Assembly: GCF_007954275.1 (NCBI RefSeq) | Contig: NZ_VOLT01000001.1 | Coordinates: 248,001 to 312,000 of the forward strand | DNA length: 64,000 bases | Direction of reading: 5' to 3' | DNA from: Colwellia demingiae | GTDB taxonomy: Bacteria; Pseudomonadota; Gammaproteobacteria; Enterobacterales; Alteromonadaceae | Part shown: positions 44,428 through 55,410 of the stretch, piece after piece | How positions within the stretch are numbered: position 1 is the first letter of the stretch | How the letters are laid out: the number at the start of each line of letters is the position of its first letter | Position numbers and translations under genes: made by a program | The notes under the pieces: generated by a model | Told to the model about the DNA's origin: nothing | The model's input: the letters and a program-made list of their open reading frames with translations, nothing else | Database searches by the model: none

Positions 44428-47400
44428 TTGCAAGTAGCCCTTGGTAACAATGCTGCCATTATCACTGAATTATTACCCGATTTAGCCTTAATCATTGGCG
44501 CTCCCCCCGCATTAACCTTATTACCACCTGCTGAAGCTGAGATGCGTCTGAATATGGTGTTTATTGATTTTGTGAGTGTGCTGTATTCTAAAGAGCAACC
44601 TCTGGTTATATTTCTTGACGACTTGCAGTGGGTTGATATGCCGACATTGACTCTATTACAACAGCAAGTTAACGATAGTAATAAAAATGGTTTATATGTT
44701 ATTGGTGCCTATCGCGATAACGAAGTGGATGAAGCACATCCCCTTGCGATTGCCTTACAGAAGATAGAACAGGCAAACGCATTAACAAAAATACATCTTC
44801 TCCCGCTAAAGCTAAGCCACGTTCAAGAATTACTGTGTAATACACTACAGTGCGATTTTGATGATGTATTGACTTTGGCTGAGTTATGCTTGAAAAAAAC
44901 ACAGGGGAATCCCTTTTTCCTCAACCAATTTTTATTGGCACTTTATCAAAAAGACACCATTAATTATAACCATATAAAAGGGTTGTGGCAGTGGCGTATT
45001 GAAGAAATAAACCAACATTCAATGACCGATAATGTTGTTGATTTAATGATTGAGAAATTTACACTACTTAATAGTGAAACACAGTTACTTTCGTCTATAG
45101 CTGCACACCTTGGGCATAGTTTTAGCCTCCGCCAATTATCATCGGCATGCAAATACGACACGATAACAACCGCAAAAACCTTATGGCCACTACTCGAGGC
45201 AGGTTTCATATTGCCGCAAGATGAGTACTATCAATTTATCGATGATGAAGCGAGCTTAAACCAATCAAGCTATTACTTTTTACACGATAAAGTTCAACAA
45301 GCCGCTTACCAATTAACGCCTGAAGCAGGTCGCGAACAATTGTTGCTGCATATAGGAATAAATTGGCTAGAAAACATAACAGAAGAAGAGTTAGAACTTA
45401 ACCTTTTTACACTTCTACGTGTGCTTAATGGCGCCATCAATATCATAGAAAATAATGATGAATTAAAACAGATCGTCACCTTAAATTTGAGAGCTGGATT
45501 AAAAAGCAAAGATGCCGCAACTTATAATGCCGCGGCCAATTATCTACGAATGGCTAAAGAACATTTAACGGTTGATGCATGGGAAGATGATCCACAGCAA
45601 ACCTTAGCCGTATATAAAGGGCTAATAGAAACAGAGTTTTTAGCAGGAAACATTGATACCGCAAGAGTTTTATACCTTAAGAGTGTTGATAATGCTCCTA
45701 CAAATAAAGGAAAAGTAGCCCTGATTTTATTTCAAGCAGAGCAATTTCAATCACGAGGCAGTTTTCCTGATGCCATTGAAATATTAATGGGTGGCCTAGC
45801 CCTTTTAAATGTTGATTTCCCAGCAAACGAAAATGAAGCCGAACAACAAGTAGTTGCAACTTTTACCACGACGCAAGAGTTACGTAATCAATATACTGAC
45901 GAGCAATTATTAGCCGCAGAAAAGATGACTGATGAGCATTGTTTACTGAGAATGGAAATACATAATGCTTTAGCTTCCGCTTTTTACTTATCTGGCTGCG
46001 CCCGTTCATACGCGACTAACGCCTGTAATATGGTGCATTTAACCTTAGAATATGGCCAATGTGAACTTAGCTCAATTGGTTATGCTGCTTATGCCACAGC
46101 AATGTCTATGATGGGTGAAAAATACCCCGCTTGTTACCAAATGAGTAAACTGGCAAAAAGTGTTTCAGACTTATGGGAAAGTAAATATCACCGCTCCACT
46201 ATTTATCAATATTTTGCTTCAAGCTACCAACATTGGTGTGAACCTATCGAAAACAGCTATGTTTTTCAAGAACAGATTATAGCTTGGGGAGAAGAAGGTA
46301 CTAATCTTATTTTCGCTGGTTATGGTGTTTTATTTAAAGCCTGTAACAAATTCATTAAAGGCGTACAGTTAGAAGAATTACAACAAGACATTGAACATGG
46401 CTTAGCTTTTTTAAATAAAAAACAACAACCAGCCACTGTAAATTTTGTTTTATTAGGTGCTTATCAATCGTTATTAGCCTTACAAGGTAAAACACTTACC
46501 CCACAATCATTGAACATAGAAGCATTAAACACAGAAACGTTTAACGTTGGACAATATTTTAATGATGATTTCCATACCCCATCCATGGATATGGCTTTTT
46601 ATACCTTTGCAACTATCCGATATGCTTACCTTATGAATAACAAAGCATTACAAGCGCAATGTATTAAAAATATTGATATTGTCTGCATGTTTTTACCTGA
46701 CACTCCTGAAATGACAGAGAGCTTGTTTTATTTGGCATTAATTTTACTGGATGACAGTATTACTGATAAGAATATTACTGATAAGAATTCCAAAGATAAT
46801 CTAAGCATAGAAAACCTGATGAAAGCACAAGAAATTTGTGACCAGTTTCAAACATGGTCGCTTCATAGTTCCGAAAACTATTCACATAAATATTTATTAA
46901 TTGCCGCAGAGATAGCGCGAGTAAAAAAACAAGATACTCTAGCGACACAATTGTACGCTAAAGCACTTGATGCGGTTGAAATAGCCAATTTCAGTCATTG
47001 TGAAGCACTGATTAATGAACGTTACGCAAAATATTGGGCTGATGTAGGACAAAAACGTATCGCCGCAAATTTTATTAAAGATGCGCATTATCTTTATGCT
47101 CACTGGGGGGCTTCAGCAAAATGTACTCAGTTAGAAGAACAGTGGCCGCAACAACGTTTCAATATAATCAGCGGTACTGTTCCATTTGGCGGCAGTTTAC
47201 AAAGTTCAATACCAAACATAGTCACTGATCAAACTCAATCTATTGATTTACATTCACTGCTAAAAGCCAATCAGCTTTTATCTGAAGAAATTTATGTCAA
47301 TTCATTATTAGAAAAGATGATGATAGTACTGATGGAAAATGCAGGCGCTCAACATGGTGCAATTATAATTAATGAAGAAGAACAATTGATAGTGGAGATA

Positions 47401-48339
47401 GTCGGTTCTATCAATGATTTTTCTGCCTGTATTGACAGCCAATTACATAACATCAACCTTGACAATGTTGATGCGGCAGAACAACCTTTATTACCTGATA
47501 CCTTAATTCGTTATACGCAACAAACTATGAAAACGTTGCTCATAGATAACCCTAGTGAAGATCCTCGTTTTATTAATAATAGTTACTTACGGATAAATAA
47601 TCCTAAATCGGTCTTATGTCTACCTATTACAGCCCAAGGTCGATTGATCGCTATCGTCTATTTGGAAAACAATCTCACAGAACACGCCTTTACTAAAAAG
47701 CATAAAGATACGGTTGAACTTATTTCAGCACAAGCGGCTGTTTCTTTAATTAACGCACGACATTATGAAACACTAGAAAAGAAAGTCGCGCAGCGTACAG
47801 AAGAATTACATTTATTAGCGATTAAAGACGGTCTTACCGGTATTTTTAATCGCCGTGAGTTTGATACCACCTTAGACAAAGAATGGAGTCGTGCTTCTAG
47901 AGAATTGGGCTCATTAACATTGATGATGATAGATATAGATCACTTTAAAGACTATAACGATAATTACGGACACCCTGAAGGCGATTCATGTATAAAGTTA
48001 ATTGCTCAAGCATTGAGTTCTGTAGTCGCACGTAAAAATGACTTTGTCGCTCGTTATGGGGGTGAAGAGTTTGCCATTCTAATGACAACGTCAAATAAAA
48101 GTTCGATTGAACTTCTTGCACAACATTGTTTGAACAGGATTAGGGATTTAGCTATTCCACATCAATTTTCAGACACTGCTGAACATGTCACCATTAGCAT
48201 AGGTATTGCGACGGTAAATGTATTACCTAAAGCTCATCCTGCTACATTAATAAAACAAGCAGATTCAGCTTTGTATCAATCAAAAGAAAAGGGTCGTGAT
48301 CAATATACCTTTTCTTCCAAGCTATCAACGCTCGTTTAA
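44428..48339 (+). CDS. Sensor kinase-ATPase-GAF-GGDEF protein, C-terminal part after the in-frame TAA
   Basis: 1303 residues counted from a TTG at 44428, which is only the first possible start. The true reading frame continues upstream through SSEKLSQWRTK to the TAA at 44392-44394. It completes the ATPase (Walker B LVIFLDDLQWVDM), then a long helical-repeat region (about 330-880), a GAF domain (LLEKMMIVLMENAGAQHGAIII to AAVSLINARHYE) and a GGDEF domain with VARYGGEEFAILM and a possible RxxD I-site (RKND). Intact relatives join kinase, helical repeats and output in one chain. Whether this part is translated is unknown. Confidence 0.75.
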   Translation: MQVALGNNAAIITELLPDLALIIGAPPALTLLPPAEAEMRLNMVFIDFVSVLYSKEQPLVIFLDDLQWVDMPTLTLLQQQVNDSNKNGLYVIGAYRDNEVDEAHPLAIALQKIEQANALTKIHLLPLKLSHVQELLCNTLQCDFDDVLTLAELCLKKTQGNPFFLNQFLLALYQKDTINYNHIKGLWQWRIEEINQHSMTDNVVDLMIEKFTLLNSETQLLSSIAAHLGHSFSLRQLSSACKYDTITTAKTLWPLLEAGFILPQDEYYQFIDDEASLNQSSYYFLHDKVQQAAYQLTPEAGREQLLLHIGINWLENITEEELELNLFTLLRVLNGAINIIENNDELKQIVTLNLRAGLKSKDAATYNAAANYLRMAKEHLTVDAWEDDPQQTLAVYKGLIETEFLAGNIDTARVLYLKSVDNAPTNKGKVALILFQAEQFQSRGSFPDAIEILMGGLALLNVDFPANENEAEQQVVATFTTTQELRNQYTDEQLLAAEKMTDEHCLLRMEIHNALASAFYLSGCARSYATNACNMVHLTLEYGQCELSSIGYAAYATAMSMMGEKYPACYQMSKLAKSVSDLWESKYHRSTIYQYFASSYQHWCEPIENSYVFQEQIIAWGEEGTNLIFAGYGVLFKACNKFIKGVQLEELQQDIEHGLAFLNKKQQPATVNFVLLGAYQSLLALQGKTLTPQSLNIEALNTETFNVGQYFNDDFHTPSMDMAFYTFATIRYAYLMNNKALQAQCIKNIDIVCMFLPDTPEMTESLFYLALILLDDSITDKNITDKNSKDNLSIENLMKAQEICDQFQTWSLHSSENYSHKYLLIAAEIARVKKQDTLATQLYAKALDAVEIANFSHCEALINERYAKYWADVGQKRIAANFIKDAHYLYAHWGASAKCTQLEEQWPQQRFNIISGTVPFGGSLQSSIPNIVTDQTQSIDLHSLLKANQLLSEEIYVNSLLEKMMIVLMENAGAQHGAIIINEEEQLIVEIVGSINDFSACIDSQLHNINLDNVDAAEQPLLPDTLIRYTQQTMKTLLIDNPSEDPRFINNSYLRINNPKSVLCLPITAQGRLIAIVYLENNLTEHAFTKKHKDTVELISAQAAVSLINARHYETLEKKVAQRTEELHLLAIKDGLTGIFNRREFDTTLDKEWSRASRELGSLTLMMIDIDHFKDYNDNYGHPEGDSCIKLIAQALSSVVARKNDFVARYGGEEFAILMTTSNKSSIELLAQHCLNRIRDLAIPHQFSDTAEHVTISIGIATVNVLPKAHPATLIKQADSALYQSKEKGRDQYTFSSKLSTLV

Positions 48340-48421
48340 CTTTCTAGACAGAGTAAGATACTAGCGATATCAATGGTATGGTGGGTTGCTTTGATTTTAT
48401 AGTCGTCATTGTTTTACTAGG

Positions 48422-48459
48422 CAACCTATATGATTTTTATGATAAAAGCATATAGGTTG
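48422..48459. terminator. Hairpin terminator between the sensor kinase and kdsB
   Basis: CAACCTATATG and CATATAGGTTG pair perfectly (11 bp), and the enclosed TTTTTATGATAAAAG extends the stem. It lies between convergent genes, 83 bases after 48339. There is no outer T-run, so termination strength is uncertain. Confidence 0.6.
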
Positions 48460-48519
48460 GGGCCGCTTAATGGCCTAACAGAGATATTACATAGCCTACC
48501 TATTAAAAGACAAAGCAGG

Positions 48520-49374
48520 TTAAGCTAAACTAGCTGCATACGCTCTTGCTTTGGCTAAGTCTTCTGGTGTATCAACCCCCTCAACTGGTACATGGCTATT
48601 TGCTACAGCGACGTGAATTCTCTCACCTTGATATAAAACTCTTAGCTGCTCTAGCGCTTCAACTTGTTCTAACTCACTCGTTGGCCAATTGACATAATCT
48701 TTAATAAAGCCAGCACGATAAGCATAAATGCCGACATGTCTTAAGTAAAAATCACCTATCGCGCGAATGTTTTCTTCAGTATTAGCATCAGCAGTTAAAA
48801 AACGCTCTCTATCGTAAGGAATAGTTGCTCTGGAGAAATATAAAGCATAACCATCTTTATCAAGTATGACTTTAACCGCATTAGGATTAAAGGCTTCATC
48901 TACAGAATCAATGTTAATAGCCAAGGTCGACATGCGTGCTACACGACTATTTTGTTGCTGGTTAGCTAGGTTATTAGCTACTTGTGCAATATTCTCTGGC
49001 GGGATAAAAGGTTCATCACCTTGCACATTAACAATGATTTCATCATCACTAAATTGGTATTGCTCCATGACCTCTGCAAGACGTTCAGTGCCTGATTGAT
49101 GATCAGCGCGAGTTTTACACACTTCAGCGCCAAAACTACTAACCACGGCAGCCACTTCATCATTATCTGTCGCAACAATCACTTGGCGAGCACCACTCAA
49201 TTGCGCTTTTTCAACAACCCATTGGATCATAGGTTTACCATTAATATCGGCTAATACCTTTCCGGGCAAACGTGATGATTGATATCTAGCAGGTATAACA
49301 ACAACAAAGCTAGTATCGCCAGTGCCCTTGTTAATTGTTGGCTTGCTCAATACTGAAGGTTCACTAACAGCCAT
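48520..49374 (-). CDS. kdsB: 3-deoxy-manno-octulosonate cytidylyltransferase
   Basis: 284 residues. It activates Kdo as CMP-Kdo for lipopolysaccharide inner-core synthesis. The nucleotide-binding motif is [16 protein letters not shown], followed by [20 protein letters not shown] and the C-terminal [17 protein letters not shown]. About 20 residues precede the usual start ([16 protein letters not shown]); AGGATAG before the ATG supports this longer start. It lies 2 bases downstream of the Trm112-like gene. Confidence 0.95.
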   Translation of the reverse strand: MAVSEPSVLSKPTINKGTGDTSFVVVIPARYQSSRLPGKVLADINGKPMIQWVVEKAQLSGARQVIVATDNDEVAAVVSSFGAEVCKTRADHQSGTERLAEVMEQYQFSDDEIIVNVQGDEPFIPPENIAQVANNLANQQQNSRVARMSTLAINIDSVDEAFNPNAVKVILDKDGYALYFSRATIPYDRERFLTADANTEENIRAIGDFYLRHVGIYAYRAGFIKDYVNWPTSELEQVEALEQLRVLYQGERIHVAVANSHVPVEGVDTPEDLAKARAYAASLA

Positions 49375-49376
49375 GA

Positions 49377-49574
49377 TTAGCTATCCTGCTCAGTAGACTG
49401 GTTAGCATTAATTTCACGCGCTTCATTTTCGAGTAATACGGGTATGTCTTTTTCTATGCTATAAGCTAAACGATCAAAGTGACAAATAAGCTCTTGGGCT
49501 GCTTTATCATAATCTAACTTACCTTTACATACTGGGCAGGCAAGGATTTCCATTAATTTTGTATCAAAAGCCAT
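49377..49574 (-). CDS. ycaR: Trm112/YcaR-family zinc-ribbon-like protein
   Basis: 65 residues. Start [22 protein letters not shown] with two cysteines, then [27 protein letters not shown], the hallmark of the Trm112-like (UPF0434) family. Small proteins of this type can support methyltransferases, but its partner in bacteria is not known. Position between lpxK and kdsB is conserved in gammaproteobacteria. Confidence 0.93.
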   Translation of the reverse strand: MAFDTKLMEILACPVCKGKLDYDKAAQELICHFDRLAYSIEKDIPVLLENEAREINANQSTEQDS

Positions 49575-49662
49575 GTTAACTTCTCTCTGGTTAATATTTT
49601 AATAGATGAGCAATATTCTCATTTACTGAATGTACTAGTGAATGTATTGCCGCTTATATTGT

Positions 49663-50709
49663 TTAATGTATAGCTGATTGAATTGCTATTTGAGTTTTAT
49701 CGATTATTAACTGTCTGTCTTCGTCACTAAAAACGGCATAAACAGGTAAATACCACCAGTTTTCTTTACAAAAACCATGACACTTAACGGCATCTTTTTC
49801 AGTCATTAATAAGGGTATATTATCATCAAATTCTTTAAAGTCATCAAGGACAAAAGCATGATGATCAACAAAACTTTGCTGATTAATTACCTTAAGTTGG
49901 TGCTCTTTTAGCGTATCGAAAAATCGCTGTGGTGCGCCAATGCCTGCAATTGCATTCACCGAGTCATTTAATTTAATAAAATCCGTTAAATTAATGCGTT
50001 CGCCGGTAAATAAGTTACACAACTCTGTTGCTGCCAATGTCATGTGCATACACGGATAAGGTTTTTTCTGGTAGTCCTGCGCGTTTTTACCATTATAACC
50101 TGTACCATTAAAGATAACTAAGTCACTTTTAGGTAAACGCCACTGCCCTTCTCGCAATGGGCCCGCAGGTAATAACAAACCATTACCAAATAAACGTTTG
50201 CCATCGACAACCACTAGTTCTAAATCACGGGCTAAACGATAATGCTGTAAACCATCATCACTGATAATGATGTCGCAACCTTGAGCAATAAGTAACTCTG
50301 CGCTAGCGATGCGATCACTACCAACAGCAATAGGAACCTGACAACGTTGCTGAATAAGTATAGGCTCATCACCGGCTTCTAATGAAGTAGAGTTTTCATT
50401 AAGCAAATAGGGATAGTGAGGCGCTTTACCGCCATAACCTCGCGAGATTACACCTGGCGTTAAACCGAGTAAACGAGTCAGTTCAACCAAATATAAAACT
50501 ATCGGGGTTTTACCATTGCCGCCGACACCTATGTTACCAACAACAATAACAGGCTTACTTAATTGACATGATTTTGATAAACCAATGTTAAAACTGAGAC
50601 GTCTTAATGTACTAATCAGCCAGAATAACGCTGATAAAGGCAGTAACATTGGTACTAACAGCCATTTAGCCGGATGATGATTAAACCAAACTTTCTCAAT
50701 TAAGCGCAT
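49663..50709 (-). CDS. lpxK: Tetraacyldisaccharide 4'-kinase
   Basis: 348 residues. It phosphorylates the 4' position of the lipid A precursor at the inner membrane. An N-terminal membrane-associated helix (WLLVPMLLPLSALFWLI) is followed by the P-loop GNIGVGGNGKTPIVLYL. Further family motifs are PGVISRGYGGK, DEPILIQQR, ISDDGLQHYRLARDLE and LLMTEKDAVKC. It starts 12 bases after the msbA stop, so the two are in one operon. Confidence 0.95.
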   Translation of the reverse strand: MRLIEKVWFNHHPAKWLLVPMLLPLSALFWLISTLRRLSFNIGLSKSCQLSKPVIVVGNIGVGGNGKTPIVLYLVELTRLLGLTPGVISRGYGGKAPHYPYLLNENSTSLEAGDEPILIQQRCQVPIAVGSDRIASAELLIAQGCDIIISDDGLQHYRLARDLELVVVDGKRLFGNGLLLPAGPLREGQWRLPKSDLVIFNGTGYNGKNAQDYQKKPYPCMHMTLAATELCNLFTGERINLTDFIKLNDSVNAIAGIGAPQRFFDTLKEHQLKVINQQSFVDHHAFVLDDFKEFDDNIPLLMTEKDAVKCHGFCKENWWYLPVYAVFSDEDRQLIIDKTQIAIQSAIH

Positions 50710-50721
50710 ATCACCTCTTCC

Positions 50722-52530
50722 CTATTCAAATTGGAAACTATGCAACTGGGCATAAGCACCTTGTTTGGCAAGTAAACTTTGATGGTTACCTTGCTCCACA
50801 ATTTTACCTTGGTCCATAACTATTATTTTATCTGCATTCTCAATAGTCGATAATCGATGGGCAATAACAATTGAAGTACGATTTTGCTGTAATGTTTGTA
50901 GCGCATCTTGAATATGACGTTCCGATTCTGTATCTAACGCACTGGTTGCTTCATCTAAAATTAAGAATGGCGTATCGCACAATAAAGCTCGCGCAATAGC
51001 TACACGCTGACGTTGACCACCTGAAAGTAAAGCCCCATTTTCACCAATATTGGTTTCAAGCCCTTGCTCCATATGCTCAGCAAATTCCATAACATGCGCA
51101 CTTTTTGCCGCGGCGATGATTTCAGCTTCAGTCGCTTCAGGTTTACCATAGGCGATATTATTGGCTAAAGTATCATTAAATAATACAACCTGTTGAGATA
51201 CATAAGAAAACTGTTTACGTAAATCTTTTAACTGAAATTTTTCAATATTAGTATCATCGATTAATATCTCACCACGTGTGGCATCATAAAAGCGTAATAA
51301 TAATGAACTTGCCGTTGATTTACCGCTGCCTGAACGTCCAACTAACGCCATAGTTTCGCCTGGCGCTAAGTCAAAAGTAAGATCACGTAGCGCTAGCTTA
51401 GTTTCTTGCTCTTTATCACTTGCTGCCATGGTATCGGTATTTGTATAAGAAAAATCAACATGCTTGAAAGACAAAGTCCCTGAGGCTCTATCAAGTTTTT
51501 TGTCACCATTATCTTTTTCTTTTTCATGATCGAGTATCGAAAATATACTGACACAAGCCGCCATGCCTTGTTGAAACTCACTATTGACATTAGTTAGCAT
51601 TTTCAGAGGTCTAAGTAACATAGTCATATAAGTGATAATACTGACAAAAGTACCTGGGGATATGTTATCGCGTAAACTATCTGAAGTGATGGCATAGAAA
51701 ACAAAGGCTAAAGCAAACGAGGCTATTACTTGAATAATGGGTACACTGGCAGATTTTGTTGCCCGCATTTTCATGCGCTGTTGGCGGTTATGTTTATTTA
51801 TTTTGGCAAAACGTGAGAACTCTCGTTGTTGACCACCAAAAGTTAACACCACTTTGTGGCCATTAAAGGTTTGTTCTGCCGCTGTGGTAACTTCACCCAT
51901 TGCACCTTGAATATTTTTACTCACTTTTCTAAAGCGCTTTGATACCACACTGACAATCACTGCAATAATAGGGGTTATCAATAAAAAGATTAATGATAAC
52001 TGCCAACTGTAATAAAACATCAAGCCAAGTAAGCCAATAATAAAGGCGCTTTGTTGCACTATGACTAGAATAGATTTACTCACCGAATTTAAAACTTGCT
52101 CGGTATCAAAGGTTATTTTTGAAATCAATGAGCCGGTAGATGTTTGATCATGAAAAGCAACGGGCATTGACATAATATGTTCAAAGAGCTTTTGTCTTAA
52201 GTCCGCGACGACATTATTACCTACCCAAGCTAGGCAATAATTAGCGATAAAGTGAGCTATACCGCGAACAGTAAAGGCCACAACAATAAACAATGGCGCC
52301 CATTTCATAAAGTTAGCATTCGCCCCAGCGAGCCCTTCATCAACAAGCGGTTTTAATTGTGATAAAAAATATACATCGATGGCTGCATAACCAAGCATAC
52401 CAATGATTGCGGCGACAAAACCGAGTTTATAAGGTTTGGCGTAGCTAACCAATCGTTTAAAATTTTGCCATGTAGTTGCATTGGCTGAGTCAGAAGAAGG
52501 TAAGGCGCTTGTTTTTGAAGATGATGCCAT
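50722..52530 (-). CDS. msbA: Lipid A export ATP-binding/permease protein
   Basis: 602 residues. A half-transporter: six membrane helices (to about residue 330), then the nucleotide-binding domain with Walker A GRSGSGKST, the signature LSGGQRQRVAIARALL, Walker B FLILDEATSALD and the switch His in VIAHRLST. It flips lipid A-core to the outer leaflet of the inner membrane. It is followed by lpxK, the Trm112-like gene and kdsB, all lipopolysaccharide-related. Confidence 0.96.
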   Translation of the reverse strand: MASSSKTSALPSSDSANATTWQNFKRLVSYAKPYKLGFVAAIIGMLGYAAIDVYFLSQLKPLVDEGLAGANANFMKWAPLFIVVAFTVRGIAHFIANYCLAWVGNNVVADLRQKLFEHIMSMPVAFHDQTSTGSLISKITFDTEQVLNSVSKSILVIVQQSAFIIGLLGLMFYYSWQLSLIFLLITPIIAVIVSVVSKRFRKVSKNIQGAMGEVTTAAEQTFNGHKVVLTFGGQQREFSRFAKINKHNRQQRMKMRATKSASVPIIQVIASFALAFVFYAITSDSLRDNISPGTFVSIITYMTMLLRPLKMLTNVNSEFQQGMAACVSIFSILDHEKEKDNGDKKLDRASGTLSFKHVDFSYTNTDTMAASDKEQETKLALRDLTFDLAPGETMALVGRSGSGKSTASSLLLRFYDATRGEILIDDTNIEKFQLKDLRKQFSYVSQQVVLFNDTLANNIAYGKPEATEAEIIAAAKSAHVMEFAEHMEQGLETNIGENGALLSGGQRQRVAIARALLCDTPFLILDEATSALDTESERHIQDALQTLQQNRTSIVIAHRLSTIENADKIIVMDQGKIVEQGNHQSLLAKQGAYAQLHSFQFE

Positions 52531-52683
52531 TAGTTAAGATTACTCAAGTATTTTAATTGCCTAAAGGAAACGTTGATAAAACATTAACAATACTTACGTT
52601 AATTATAGTTGCTTTTATCATGCTTACATTATCGAAATAGTATTTTACCGTGAATTAGCGATACAACCAACAAAAACTATAAC

Positions 52684-52737
52684 TATACCCGTTACCATTC
52701 AAAGTGTTGTTTTTCAGTCGGAATTAAAATGGCTTTA
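52684..52737. repeat. Half copy of the palindromic repeat, 6 bases after comEC
   Basis: TATACCCGTTACCATTCAAA, then TTTTTCAGTCGGAATTAAAATGGCTTTA. It matches the left end of the MITE at 8240 over about 54 bases, but the right end is missing. It ends 6 bases before the comEC stop at 52743 (read on the plus strand), so insertion may have reset the comEC 3' end. Confidence 0.7.
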
Positions 52738-52742
52738 CGTTT

Positions 52743-55337
52743 TTAATGGCTAAACCAAAATGGCCGTAAATCATTGACATAATTTTGAGTAGTGATGCCC
52801 TTTTCATCAACTGTTATGATGATTTGCCCCAGCTCTGCACTATTTAACAATTCAATTTTACTATCATGGTAACGCTGACTAACAATTGGGACTGGCATAT
52901 GCCAACGATTTAAGTAACCTGCACTAACTAACGCAATTTTAGGCGATAGTTGACTAAGAAACGGCTGACTTGATGATGTTTTAGAGCCGTGGTGAGGTAC
53001 TTGTAAAATATCAACACTAAGCTGCGGATAAATTTTTAGTAACTTCTGTTCTACTTTCGAGGAAATATCCCCGGTTAAAAGCAGTGTAGTTCCCTGTTGA
53101 TCACTAATTAAGATGACACAAGAATCATCATTTTTTTGCTTGCCCCTATTAATACTTTCATCTGAAGAATCCCAAGCTAAAGGCCATAAAATGTCAAACC
53201 TCAATCCTTGCCAAGAAAAGCTATTATTTGGCTGACAATCCGTAAGTCGCATACTGCTAGGGTTTAAGTTCTCAGTAGTTGATAAATCATTAAGTAATAA
53301 GGCCTTAGTTGGATTATAGAGTGTTTTATCATTACTGATTATTTCATCAATCGATATATTCTCTATCAGGGTATCAAGGCCACCAACATGGTCATTATCA
53401 CTGTGACTTAATATCACTTTATCGAGCTTCTCAATGGCTGAATATTGTAGAAATGGCAGTATCACCGCATCACTCATAGTAAAACCACTGGGGTAAGCTG
53501 CACCGGTATCATATAGAATGGCCTGGTTATCTCGTTTAAGTAATACCGAAGTTCCCTGACCAACATCAAAAAAAATTATTTCCCATGAGGTAAAGCCAAA
53601 CGCTGCTTGGAAATCAATATCATCCTTTGGAGTTTTTTCTTTTTTTGACCAAAAGTTGGTATTTACAGAGGACATACTTGGATAATAAAAATTAAACAAA
53701 CTCACACTAAGAACTAAAGCTAGCAGAACAAAAGTGACTTGCTTGACCCCCCTACTAGTCCAGAGAAACGGCGAAAGATAAAGCATTATAAAAGCAACAT
53801 TACCCACTACCAGAACAATCAATTGTTGAGTTAATGAAAGTGAAATAATTGCATAAGGGAGCTCACTAAGTAAATCAAGGTAATACCACAACCAGGTTAA
53901 CGACTGCAGTGATAACATCATAAACCATTGCGCTAATGACTCATTTATTGGCATCAAGACCACTGACATGAGCGCTGTAGGTATGCTAAAAACACTCATC
54001 CAAGGCACAGCAATGATATTTGCCAATAAACTAACTAGTGATACCTTTTGGAAAAATAATGCAGTAATCGGCATTAACATCACGGTAAGTGCTACTTGAA
54101 TAATAAATAGCGCTTTGAAGAAACGCCAAAAATAACCGCCCTTATTCATCCATGACTTAAATCGCCATAGTGATACAAAAATAATAGCCACAGCATAAAG
54201 AGATAACCAAAAGCTAGCGGTTAATAAACTAAAAGGGCTGATAATCAACAAAATAAAAATCGTCATGAGAATTAAACGTTTAGCTGATATTTTTATGCCA
54301 ACTACGCGACTAATCCAGTACAAGTTTAACATCACCAAAGCAAGCTTTGTTGGAAGAGAGAAACCTGCTAAATAAGCATATGCAGTTGCGAGTAACAAAC
54401 TCACAGCAATAGCAATATAACGGCTGTTGATACGCTGCCAGCCAGGGTTTCTCAACGGGATATATTGAACAAACAACATCACAATAAAAAATGCACTACC
54501 GGCAAGCAAGCCTACATGTAAACCCGAAATAGCAATAAGGTGACTAGTACCTGTCACTTGTAGTGTCTGCCAAAGGTCGGTATTAAGTGAACTACGCTCC
54601 CCAAAGGCTAATGCCAATAAAATGGGGGTAAGCTTATGATTTGGGGTAAGGCTTTGATAGTGCTCAAATAGCGTTTGCCTCATAGTGATATCTGCTATTA
54701 GCAATTTATTCGCTTTTAAGCTTTTTAAGTATTCCGCTTCTTGATAATTTGAATCTTTCTTCTTTCTCGGATTAACCACATATCCTGTTGCGACAATGTT
54801 ATGTGCTTTGAGCCAACTTAAATAATTAAACGTGCCTATATTTGCTAATCCATGGGCTGGTTTTACTTTAACGTTAAGAGAAAGTCTTTGACCTTGAGCA
54901 AGGTCAATAGTCGACTTTTGCCAACTTAGCCTAAGAGTCATTGGGCTTTCAAGTAGCTGTTGATTTATCTTATTAACGAGAAAATTAAAGCGTTTAGTGG
55001 AATTAGCTTTCTGTTGAACAGCGCTTTCCTTTATATGTTCGCTCAACATGTTCGGTGGCTTAACTTGGATACTAAGTACCTCACCTTCAATAAAAAATGG
55101 TTGTTTATTTTCCATTAGTTCAATAAGAGGGGGCGGTAACAGGTTATGATAGAGGTAAGCTTGGGCTAAGATCCATAAAGCACCAAACCATAATCCGGAG
55201 CTATAACGTAGTTTTTTATGGGAATAAAAGCCAATAGCGAGACAAAGAAGTAAAAATAGCTGAAAAAGCGCTGGCACTTCCTGCAAAAATAGGGACAATA
55301 TAGCACCAAGAAAAAATGTCAGTAACCACCAATCCAT
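52743..55337 (-). CDS. comEC: ComEC/Rec2 DNA uptake channel protein
   Basis: 864 residues. An N-terminal domain (DUF4131-type, to about 200) is followed by a competence domain with many helices and the motif SHLIAISGLHVGLLAGSAFF (residues about 262-282). The C-terminal metallo-beta-lactamase-like part has LSHSDNDHVGGL and VPHHGSKTSSS. It moves single-stranded DNA across the inner membrane in natural transformation. The lactamase-like metal ligands look intact. It precedes msbA, a common arrangement. A ComEA-like gene is at 16701. Confidence 0.92.
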   Translation of the reverse strand: MDWWLLTFFLGAILSLFLQEVPALFQLFLLLCLAIGFYSHKKLRYSSGLWFGALWILAQAYLYHNLLPPPLIELMENKQPFFIEGEVLSIQVKPPNMLSEHIKESAVQQKANSTKRFNFLVNKINQQLLESPMTLRLSWQKSTIDLAQGQRLSLNVKVKPAHGLANIGTFNYLSWLKAHNIVATGYVVNPRKKKDSNYQEAEYLKSLKANKLLIADITMRQTLFEHYQSLTPNHKLTPILLALAFGERSSLNTDLWQTLQVTGTSHLIAISGLHVGLLAGSAFFIVMLFVQYIPLRNPGWQRINSRYIAIAVSLLLATAYAYLAGFSLPTKLALVMLNLYWISRVVGIKISAKRLILMTIFILLIISPFSLLTASFWLSLYAVAIIFVSLWRFKSWMNKGGYFWRFFKALFIIQVALTVMLMPITALFFQKVSLVSLLANIIAVPWMSVFSIPTALMSVVLMPINESLAQWFMMLSLQSLTWLWYYLDLLSELPYAIISLSLTQQLIVLVVGNVAFIMLYLSPFLWTSRGVKQVTFVLLALVLSVSLFNFYYPSMSSVNTNFWSKKEKTPKDDIDFQAAFGFTSWEIIFFDVGQGTSVLLKRDNQAILYDTGAAYPSGFTMSDAVILPFLQYSAIEKLDKVILSHSDNDHVGGLDTLIENISIDEIISNDKTLYNPTKALLLNDLSTTENLNPSSMRLTDCQPNNSFSWQGLRFDILWPLAWDSSDESINRGKQKNDDSCVILISDQQGTTLLLTGDISSKVEQKLLKIYPQLSVDILQVPHHGSKTSSSQPFLSQLSPKIALVSAGYLNRWHMPVPIVSQRYHDSKIELLNSAELGQIIITVDEKGITTQNYVNDLRPFWFSH

Positions 55338-55410
55338 AGTGATATAAATCCTTTTATGTTTAGTGGTTAAATTATCGAGCTAACGCCTTACTGACATTAC
55401 CGATTGCTTT

